A DNA stretch of 64,000 nt from Trebouxia sp. TZW2008 (lineage: Eukaryota; Chlorophyta; Trebouxiophyceae; Trebouxiales; Trebouxiaceae), in assembly GCA_002118135.1 (NCBI GenBank), contig BDIU01000235.1:117517-181516 (forward strand). Direction: 5' to 3'. The notes under the pieces were generated by a model. That model searched no databases and had not been told where the DNA came from. It saw nothing but the letters and a program-made list of their open reading frames with translations. Shown here piece after piece: positions 1 through 9,500 of the stretch. Numbering within the stretch: position 1 is the stretch's first letter; each line of letters opens with the position of its first letter. The position numbers and the translations under genes are program-made.

Positions 1-176
1 GAGTTGTTGCTATGGGAAGCCTGTTTGCGTTTTGAATTTAGCATTTCAGATGTCAGGTCCTGTACACAGCAACCGAGTCTGCTAGCTTCCTTGCTGGTGC
101 AGTGCATGTTTGGCTGTGTGTGTGCCCTCTGTGCCGCACATCCGTGCTTGAGAATGACACTGCTATTGCTCTGCAG

Positions 177-1771
177 CTCGGAAATGAGACATTGGAGAAG
201 GCTACTTGGACAAGGCCTGAGGACGAGCAGCAGACCGATCGTCCAGCGTACTACACGACCACCTACAACGGAACCTCTGATCTGGCGGGTCAGATCTCTG
301 CTGCATTTGCGTCCACGGCCATGATCTTCCGAGACTCCGACCCAATCTACTACAATAAGTTGATGAACTACTCTACACTTGTGTACGCTGCTGGCGCCCG
401 CAACAGGCGTGGTTACACCGCCGAGTTCCTGTACCCTTGCGCCGAAGATGCAGACAGCACAGACGTTGTTAAGACGGGCACTCCCAAGTGTTTGCCCGGG
501 GATGAAATGTTCTCTGGCGCCATGATTGCAACTTACAACAGCACCAGCTACCTGGACGATCTGACCTGGGCAGCTGCCTGGCTGAATATGGCCACTGGAG
601 ATCCTGCTTACAGGGATGACGCCTACAGGCAAGATTCTGCTTTCTAATGCAAAGAGCTGATGCATGCTGCAGCTTCATGAGCATTCTTGCAGCAGCGCTC
701 ATGTCTTTTGCTGACACCACTGCATTGATCTCTGCTGCTTTGTCTACGTTCATTTGAGTATTGTGTCTAATCAGTGCTGACAAAGCAGGAAAGGACATGC
801 CATGTGCTGTAAGCAAGTGATGACTGCTCATCTACATCTTGACAAGGCTCAGATTTGAACATCTGACCATGCGCCATGCATATGGGGCAGTAGTTGCTCA
901 TGGCCAGTCTTGCTTGCTGATCATGATCAAGTGCAGTGTTATTCTATGCCTTCTGGAGAGCTGTACAGTCAATGTGTAAAGGCAGATCTCCTCTAAGACA
1001 TTCTATGTTTGCAGGTGGTTCAACCTACATGCAAATTCAGCAGAAGCCAGCTACGACACAGAGTACATCTCAGACTGGAATCAGCTCATTTGGCCATCCA
1101 CAGTGTTGCTGGCCAACATCACAGATGACACAGCCTTCCATTACCGTATCCAGCAGTACCTGCGTAACTGGCTGTGTACCTCTGGTAACACCATTGAGTA
1201 CTCCAAGATGGGCCGTGCCTTCAACACAAATGATGCCTCCCTAGCTCAAGGCATGAACTCAGCTTTCTTAGCCCTCATCTACGCCCAGATGGTGCAAGAC
1301 TCAGAGGCAAACATTGAGGCAGACAGATACACCAACCCCAATTATGCCAGGCGGTATCTGTGCTGGGCTCAAGCGCAAGCTAGGTACATTTTGGGGGATG
1401 ACACACGCAGCTTCTTCGTTGGAGTTGACAATGACCCTCCCAAGCACATCTATGACAGAGCGTCTTCCTGCCCCAAGAACAACCAGACACAGTGCAATGC
1501 ACTCAACTCGTTGTACACTCCCCAGCCGAACCCAAACATCCCTACTGGGGCACTTGTCTACGGCCCTGGCCTCAATGGTGACTATTTTGTTGACCAAAGG
1601 TCAACGTCCAATGAGACATATGTCTCCCACGAGTGGAATGCTGGTATTACCGGCACCTTTGCTGGTCTGAACCAGTTGGTCTCTGGTAACAGCGGTTATG
1701 ACCAGTGTCTACAAGGTTATGGTGTGCTGAGCAAGACCATCTCAATCTGTAATGACGGAGCAGTTGCGTAG
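177..1771 (+). CDS. Glycoside hydrolase family 9 endoglucanase, 3' part (gene starts before the window)
   Basis: GH9 enzymes are inverting beta-1,4-glucanases that cut cellulose, usually secreted. Two exons are visible: 177-628 and 1015-1771 (stop TAG 1769-1771), joined by a GC-AG intron (AG|GCAAG at 629) that restores the phase at Arg-Trp-Phe-Asn. GH9 landmarks in order: a tryptophan/acidic stretch leading to NGTSDLAGQISAAFAS, then DDLTWAAAWLNMATGDPAY, YILGDDTRSFFVG, PPKHIYDRASSCP, GALVYGPG, and DYFVDQR followed by HEWNAGITGTFAGL near the C-terminus. The N-terminal region with the DAGD catalytic aspartates and any signal peptide lies upstream. Oddities: the usual HHR motif reads HIYDR, and the catalytic-Glu block before the NAG motif appears two residues longer than usual (alignment made by eye). 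The family call is secure; activity is inferred. Confidence 0.9.
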
Positions 1772-2970
1772 CACGGGCAAAGTCCAGACCGGATCCGCTA
1801 GATATGTACTGCAGCCTATTTGTGTAAGTACAAGTGTTGTTCAGCTAGCTTAGGCAGCAGCTTTGCTGCTTGTTTTATGCCGTGTGAGCAATTGTCTCAG
1901 CGCTGCTTGCGCTAGGCTCAAGTATTTTGTGCCAATACATTGTGGGTTTTGCTGTCCAGTCTTGTATCTTGCCCCTTATTTTTGACATGCTATGGAGCAG
2001 CTTTGTTTGCGCAGCTGGGTCACAACATGCTTCAAGACGATCAATCTGTCACAGTGTTTCCTGGGAAACCTGGAATAAACAAGGCGGTACCAAGTCCTGA
2101 TTTCATGACGCTTTGACTGAAAGTGAAAGTTGTGACGCTCATTTTACCTTTACAATGTAATGAATTGATCAGCGCTCTGACAGATAGCGACTCTCTGCAT
2201 ACAAGGAATTTCAGTGATGTCATGTCGTTGAGGCATGCAATCCCACAAAATGCATGCAGCTGCGGCAAAGAAAGCCATAATCCCTCAGCAACACCCAAAT
2301 CTGAACAACACAACATACAGACTGCACTGAATCAGTCTGGAATGCACATGCGCATACTTCAGAATCATCAAGGGCTCATCATCTGCTCTGTTGCTCTAAC
2401 GGTGTTGGCTGCAGCAAAGCCATCTTATTTTGGCAAGGCGTCTCGAAGTCTGTGAGTTCTGCAATACAGTGCACTTTATTGCAGCACTTGCTGGGAATGC
2501 CTGCAATCACTGCTGATCTTCGAGACAGCTTGTAGCGACCAGCAAGCTCCTTCCCATGGGCCAAAACATGTCCAAGACATACCCTCAAACCTCCGTGACC
2601 ATGCATGCCATATGAACTGACAGCTGCTGCAAGTGGTCAAGACATATGAGCGGGCATCCACAGCAGATTTGTTTTGGCTTTCTGGCTTGTGGCAAGCTTA
2701 CACTTTCTCAAATGAAATGATGAAGTTGCTTTTATGATAAACGCCAAGGTAATTGCCCCTGACTGTCATCAGAAACGCTCTAGGTCTACTGATAGTCACC
2801 AAGCAGACTCCTGTAGGCATGGCTCAACAGACAGGACATAGCAAACCAGACTCTCAAGGACACAGTCACGGTATGGTCTGTGACGATTACAGTATGGTAA
2901 GACCTTCATCAAGTACATGTGGCTGAGCCTACAATGTCTTATGACTGTCGTCAACTACATAAGACTGAAC
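1772..2970. other. Intergenic region between two converging genes
   Basis: The region holds the 3' flank of the GH9 gene (+) and of the aquaporin (-). No ORF here has family similarity or a coherent exon chain. A short direct repeat (about 38 bases at 2893 and again at 2977, period 84) crosses the end of the aquaporin coding region and looks like a duplicated piece of its 3' end. Otherwise I see nothing in it. Confidence 0.5.
1823..1827 (+). terminator. Putative TGTAA polyadenylation signal of the GH9 gene
   Basis: TGTAA lies 52 bases after the GH9 stop codon. TGTAA is the standard poly(A) signal of chlorophyte algae. The motif is short, so chance occurrence is possible. Confidence 0.35.
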
Positions 2971-3760
2971 CTATACTATGGTGTGGCCTTCATCAAGCAC
3001 ATATGGCTGAGCCTTCTTAGGACCAGAAGATGTGGTGCCAGGGCGTGCTTCGTACAAGGGTGTCTGCAGCTCAAGCTCTCTAGCATTGCCGCTCTGGTCT
3101 TGCAGCTCATTGTTGTCCCCAGTGGGCTCTTCTGTGGGACGGATCCAGGGCAGCATCTTCTTCAGCCAGGGGGCGCCAGCACCATACAAGGGGCCTGCTG
3201 CCAGTCCTGCTGCTACACCTCCTATTGCCTCTGCAGTTGTCACAACAAGGTTATCACTATACTTATATTATGCATTCTAGCACAAGCGCCTGCAACGTAC
3301 AACGACCCCCGCCTGTGAGTCCTGATGCCACAGCTCCCACTGCCTCTACAGCAGCGACAGCAGCAGTCACGGTATGAATTGTGTCCACTGCTTCTGCTGT
3401 AGTGACACTAATGGAAAATGCAGCATCTTCTTCAGCCTCTGCAGTGATGATAGCAGTACTAACAATAATATCAGATTACACTCTGGTGCAGATGCAACAG
3501 GTGTGGGGCGAATTCTGGACGGTATGCTCTTGAGCCAGGGGGCGCCAGCCCCGTACAAGGGCCCTGCTGCCACACCTCCCACTGCCTCTGCCGTAGTGGT
3601 AGCAGTAATTGTTATAACAGTGGATTACACATTCTAGTGCAGGTGCAACAGGTGTGGGACAAATCCAGGGCAGAGCAGGTGCTGCAGACAGGGAGCGCCA
3701 GCACCAAAAAATGGTCCTGCTGTGGTATGGCCTCTAGCACAACACAGCACATGGGTCTCA
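2971..3760 (-). repeat. Tandem array of four copies of the aquaporin last exon (two intact, two decayed)
   Basis: In transcript order the copies are C (about 3745-3655), B (3587-3367), D (about 3370-3290) and A (3230-2971). A and B each have an acceptor giving the same phase (AG|AG GCA) and encode GGVAAGPLYGAGAPWLK; in A a short insertion after VAAG adds LAAG. A ends with an acidic 60-residue tail ending DEGHTIV, and B with a different tail ending TQFIP. C keeps GAGAPC but has lost the frame before it. D keeps only the acceptor and the first codons (EAVGAVASG). The flanking intron is duplicated too: a block starting GATTACAC recurs at 3473 and 3623, 150 bases apart. Confidence 0.85.
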
Positions 3761-5885
3761 ATGCCATAAGCGCCTGAGTCCCCCTGTATGCTTCAAGGGC
3801 AGCCAGCAGTAAACAACTGGGAGTTTGAGCCAGTCTTTTGCAACACACCCCTATGACCAGATGACCTTCTCAATCACTGCAACACTGCTGCGTAAGGCGG
3901 CACATAAAGATACAGTCAGTGCAGTGCAGCGCTGTGCATATGCTCTTCTTCTGCCGCACTACTTCTGCTAGTAGCAGGGAAGGCAGCCATGCCTAGGCAA
4001 TACTGCCACAGTGTGCTTGCAGGAATCTTGCTCACAGATCAGCAGAGGCTGTGTGCAGCTGGACATGCCTTGCAGTATCGCCATTCAGGTCAAGGAAGAG
4101 ATGCGTTGTCATACATTGACACTTGCTGTTTGCTCACCTGCAATGAGGTACAGCCAGACCTTGTTCCAGTGGCAGTGGAAGACAACTGCTGGCCCCAAAG
4201 CTCTTGCAGGGTTGATGGCTGTTCCTGTAAATTGGGAGCCTGCAGAAACAAAAAAGTTCAGAAACAGGCTGAAACACGAGCACCTTCATGCATGCTGTGA
4301 CTCAACACAACTGCAAAGTGCATCAGACAATGCCTCCAGCTGATAGCTGAGCTCTTAACTGGGGCGTTCAGCAGTACAACCTCTTGCATCAAACACGCTA
4401 AATCAGTCATGTTTTGCACACAGAAAGATGCATGCTGGTTGCATGTCAGTGATGTATCAGCAAGGACAGGTAGTGCATGAGGGTCTCACCAGCAAAGACC
4501 ATGGCAAAGAGTGACAGGCCCACAGCGAAAGGTCCCACGACACCAAATTGAGGCTCTCCAATGGCAACAGCGTACACCACTGACACCAGCACAAAGGTCA
4601 TCACAGTCTCCCAGCCAAACAACATTCCTGCAGGTGCAAGGCCCCAGTGAGAGTCTTGCATTGTCACTGTAGCACTTGCATGCATGCCTTGCTTGTGACA
4701 GCGCTTGGTCAAGCCAAATGCAGTGTGAAGGATGCTCACTTATGGCGGCGCACTGGAAGCACATGACACTGCAATTCTGCAAGCTGTCCACAGCACTGAC
4801 TGATGGCATCCTTTAACCTAATGTGCAAAGCACTGTGTGCCTCAGCTGTTTTGAGGAGTGGATCTTAGGCGTTTTGCAGCTGAGGCTGCTTCCAGCTGTG
4901 CCGCTGTGACTGCTGCTCCCAAGCAGTAGCGCACACAAAATGAAGTCCAGGCAATAAAGCATTGTTGAGATTGGCACCTAGTGTGACATCAGTCCCTGTG
5001 GTGAAGCAGCCAGTCCCGCCATTACCCATACCCACATATGACCCAGGCACCAGCCCAGCCTGTACAATGCCACTTTCTAACCTGAATTATGTTGAGCTTA
5101 TCATGCGCCTCACAAAAGGTAGTACTGAAGCTGAGTCATGTCAGTACAAGTGCACAAGCACAACTGCAACACCATTGCTGCTGCCCAGTATTTTGCCAAG
5201 CTCATGCCAAAATGCAAGCATGCAAGTCAGAAGAAATCTGGCAATGCTTACCACCATGAGAATGCCAAAGCATGCCCCACAGATTTGCAGAAACATGTAT
5301 GCTAGGCCTCTCAGAATCTCAATGTGACCAGTGAACATGGTTGCAAGAGTTACGGCAGGATTGAGGTGGCCGCCTGAGATGTTTGCTGTGATGTATACTG
5401 CATACCAAAGAGGCAGTCAGACTGCAGGCAGACAAGCTCAGCAGCTGCTGTGGGTTTTTGTCAAGCAGGACAGCGAACTGCAGCAAAGACAGCCATGCAG
5501 GTACGTACTCATGACTGCCAGGGACATGCCATTTCCCCTGCACAGCCACTCTTACTGTCAGTGAAGGCAAGCTTGTAGGCGGAGCAAGCAGAGCAATGAT
5601 GACTACCAGGGAGCCCAGTTAGCACTGCCACTAGCCTGCTGGCCTGCTGATGTGTCTGTACCTTTCTGAGTTGAGACTGCAGAATAGCATGGCTTTGTGC
5701 AGCACAATGTGATGTCTGGATTTGGTGTTTTGTCTGTACGAAAGGATGGCTGACTCACCGTTGCCGACAGGTGTTGCAGTCCCAGCGAAAGTGAAGAGCA
5801 TGGTACCCAGAAACTCAGCGACTAGTGCATATATGACCTTTGCGCTGCCGAAGCTGCCTTCCGGAGACTGCAATAGCCCTGGCAT
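2971..5885 (-). CDS. Aquaporin / major intrinsic protein (MIP) channel, 8 exons
   Basis: MIPs are six-helix membrane channels for water or small neutral solutes. Exons on the minus strand: 5885-5759, 5643-5607, 5537-5509, 5397-5252, 5059-4978, 4627-4490, 4239-4138 and a last exon 3230-2971; phases agree throughout (306 residues). TM1 contains AEFLGTMLFTFAGTATP. The first pore motif is ISGGHLNPAVTL and the second is GTAINPARALGPAV, both with NPA. The segment GWETVMTFVLVSVVYAVAIG is TM5, and AGPLYGAGAPWLK lies in TM6. Exons 2 and 3 are microexons of 37 and 29 bases that encode ANWAPW and GNGMSLAVM. The ATG at 5885 is the first in the open frame, which is open upstream only from a TAG near 5966; an additional 5' exon is possible. 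A second in-phase last exon (3587-3367) would give 308 residues with another tail. Substrate cannot be told. Confidence 0.93.
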
Positions 5886-6550
5886 GGCTTCAAGAAGTTT
5901 TGCGGGCGATTCAACCCTCGGTTCCGACAAGACAAGCCGGTTTGTGCAGACAGAAGAAAGCTAACACAGCTGAGCTTCAGTCTTGGTCAAAATGACAGCG
6001 CATTACGATGAGCTCTCGAAGCGGGTCTCTGGCAGCGTATATGGATCATGCACAGCAACAGGGAACGGCATGAACGCCAACGTTTGCAACGCTTCGTGAG
6101 TTGAGTGAGAACTGATCAGAGAACTGATTTGAACATTTGTATCGGATTGTACTGCTTCGCCTTGATCGTTTCAGGGCTCGTTGCGGATCGCCCTTTTTCG
6201 CTGCATTCGGCCCTTTCGCCCTTGCTGCCTTCACCTTCGCCATTTTGCTGCATGACCCGTTGTCGTAGCCGCTGCGGCCTGCAAGCGCAGTCGTACTGTT
6301 CGAGTAACATTTCAATGACACGCGCACAACTTGAGATGCCTCTGGTATGCCGCGCTGGCCACACTATTGCCTTGGAGTTTCAGACATACTGATCAAGCAA
6401 GCGTGAAGCTAGCGCCGCGTCGCACTCGCCCCTTGGCGCATTGGATTCAAGCGGCTCTGCCGCTTACCAACCTTGTCATCGGTTGTCCAGCTTCCCCTCA
6501 AGACAAAGCAGCTGAAGGACTAGTGCAAGCCGGATCCTGTCACCGGCAGC
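5886..6550. promoter_or_regulatory. Divergent intergenic region, aquaporin (-) and SLY1 (+) promoters
   Basis: The region separates two divergently transcribed start codons by about 665 bases, so it should hold both promoters and 5' UTRs. No clear TATA element was seen. On the minus strand an ATG at 6242 opens a 65-residue Lys/Arg/Ala-rich ORF (ends 6046) beginning MAKVKAARAKGPNAAKKG. It has no recognisable family and could be an upstream exon or a chance ORF. Confidence 0.45.
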
Positions 6551-9500
6551 ATGGTGCTCGATGTCCGGCAGAAGCAGATAGGTACAAGATGCAAGCCTCA
6601 GCAAGCTTTTCTATCACGCAAACCTTTTTGACACTGACAACCGCCTGGCTGAATTACTCACTGTCTTGAGTGTGTTGCAGCTGGAGTTCAGCATATGCTG
6701 CAGTTCAACGCTGCATCAAACACACTGCGGAAAGACCAGGAGATCTACAAAGTGCTTGTAGTGGATCGCTTTACAAAGGGCATCATTGGACCCCTTCTGA
6801 AGCTGTCAGATCTGCGCAAGCAAGGAGTGACCTTGGTCCTTGACCTGGACAACCAGCGAGAGCCCATCCCAGACGTGCCAGCAGTTTACTTCGTCCAAGC
6901 CAACGATAGCACTATAGCAGCAGTCAGCAGAGACGTTGCAGCAGGGCTGTATGACAGCTTCCACATCAACTTGGCGCTGTCTTGTCCTAGGCCACTGCTT
7001 GAAACCCTTGCCAGCAATACAGTCAGCACACAATCAGTTCAGCGGATTGCCAAAATCTATGACCAGTACATGTCTTTCATTGCCCTAGAAGCAGGACTCT
7101 TTAGCTTAGGATTACCAGACACCTACATTCAGCTGAACAACCCCCAGGCGCAAGACAGTCAAATAGAGGTGGGCTGCTTTTAATTCCTGATTGACTCCTT
7201 TCAGCATGAGCCTCACTCCATCTTACACTTTGCATATTTTTGTGTCAGGTTCACAAGCTGCTTACGGCAAGGACACACATGTCAAGCACAGTCTCATCCC
7301 ATGCTTTGCACGTTCATGTCGCATCCAGGTACTTAGATCGCTCGTAACACATGTTTTGTTCGTCACAAGCTTGAGCCAGCAGGCTTTTCAGTGTGGACCA
7401 TACCTCTAGTTCAGCGTCTTGTATTTGCATGGCCATGGTCTCGGTCTGGCGTTTGGGTTGATTGCAAGTAATGTTTGTCACAGGCATGACTGTGCAGGCT
7501 GCTGTTGAGGGTATAGTGGATGGCCTGTTCAGTGCACTGGTCACCCTAGGGACTGTTCCCATCATCAAATGCCCCAAGGTGAGCTCGACAGAACCAGTTT
7601 TCGAGTGCCAAATCATGGTCCATGAAACTGTGCAAACAAGGCATACAGAAGCTCACACTGTAGAAGGACAAACCTCATCTGCATCTTGCATGTCATCCAA
7701 CAGTCACTTGCTGTGGCAACATTGTTGTTTTCATGGCATCTTGACATTCAATGCTATGACAATGGCGGCAAATCACATACAAGCAATTTGATTTGGGGGG
7801 ACTATGATCTAGTTCTGCTACAGCCACAGCCATTAGCAACTTGACGTTCTGTAGTATAAGGGCTATGAAGAAGATGATGGGCATTGGCTGTAGTGCAGGG
7901 TGGCGCAGCGCAGCATGTGGCCACTGCTTTAGGTGCCCGCCTGAGGGAGCACCTCAAATCCCGCAGCAACCTGTTTGCTGAGTCGTCCTCAGGCCTTGTC
8001 ATCTCGCGACCCCTGCTCTGCCTCTTTGACCGCAACTTTGAGCTGTCTGTGGTGAGCTCTCAGCCATTCTGTCACTATGCATGCCAACTGTGAGCTGTGC
8101 TGAGCGTGCAACTACGCATGACTCACAGACCCTTGATCTGCCTCTTTGACCACAACTGTGAGCTGTCTGTGGTGAGCCTCCAATCATGCCTGTTGGTATT
8201 GCTCTTACATTGTCCATGCCATCGCAATGTAGCCACTATACCTGAATTGGCGGAAACAACAAGTGGGTCGGGTAATCAAGAACATTGGCCTGACAGGCAT
8301 AACTGTTGACAGTGAACATGATGCTATATGTTGAGAGGTACAGCAGGTTACCTGTGTCAAGGGAAGAAGTTCAAGTACCGCATGCAAGCTTGTTGAGATT
8401 TGCTGCAGGTGCATGCACACTGCAATGACTGTCAGTACATGCAGAACACTTGGCGCTGAACCCCGAGTCTTCCAAAGTCAGCGCTCAGCACTCTCACTCA
8501 GGCTGTCACTCAAGTCCATATGTTTGGAGCGCTCAATGTACGCCGCAACCTTATCGGTTTTGAGTTGCAACCATCAGCGTGCCATGACTCAATGCTGCTT
8601 GCAATACAGATGCTACAGCGTGTGTGGACATACTCCCCGGTGTCTTTTTGAGTCGCAACCATCAGCCTGTCCTGACTGCATGATGCTTGCACTGCAGATG
8701 CTACAGCATGTGTGGACGTATAAGCCGCTAGTGCATGATGCGCTGGGCATGCACGCCAACAGCATCACAATAGAGCCAAAAGCTGAGCCAGGTCAGCTAC
8801 CTGGAGCCTCCAACAAAAAGCGATATGAGGTCAGCCACTGCTCTTCTTTCTTTCACTGGCATCATGGGTGCTTGACGCTAGTGCAAGTGCTCAACCCAGC
8901 GTTTGTGCTCAGTCCTGATGTGAGTGCTACTGCTCAAGCCAATCTCATTGGGAGCGCTGGTGGTGATATTGGATGTGTTCTTTGCACAGCCTTGTGGCCT
9001 TGAATCTACAGCATACAAAAGGTTGCAGCACAGCATGGACAGTGGTGCAGCACGCTCTGTCTGTTGGAAGCCAAATTTGTACGTACACTTTTATTTTAGG
9101 CCATTGGGGGTTCCACCTAATGTTGACAGCCGGGGCAATGCTGAAGCTTGTACTGCAAAGCTCAAGTGGCCTGGCAGTGACTGACAGTCAGGATCTTGGC
9201 TGCAGGTTGGTGATGGTGATTGGTTCTGGGAAGCCAATGGCAGCCTGCAGTTCCCAGAAATGGCCGGCAATGTGGATATTGCCCTCAAGCAGTATCAGGA
9301 GGTACGCTGTGGCTAGAAGTGTGCATGTGCACCATGTGATTGCAGGACAAAAGCCAATGACATGATTTACATCTTGCACTGTGTCATGATATGATTACTT
9401 TGATCAGCAATGAAAACTTGCTTGCACATACAGCCGAACAAGAATCAACCTCTTTTTCATGGAAACTTGCATTGTGTTCTGTGGCGTACAAATTGCCTAT

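Noticed and set aside
469..831. Minus-strand ORF of 120 codons opposite the GH9 gene
   Set aside because: It is the shadow of the conserved GH9 exon on the other strand and shows no family features.
2880..3700. Possible transposon or CRISPR-like array, because of direct repeats
   Set aside because: The repeats are aquaporin exon copies with splice sites; there is no transposase, no terminal inverted repeats and no uniform repeat-spacer pattern.
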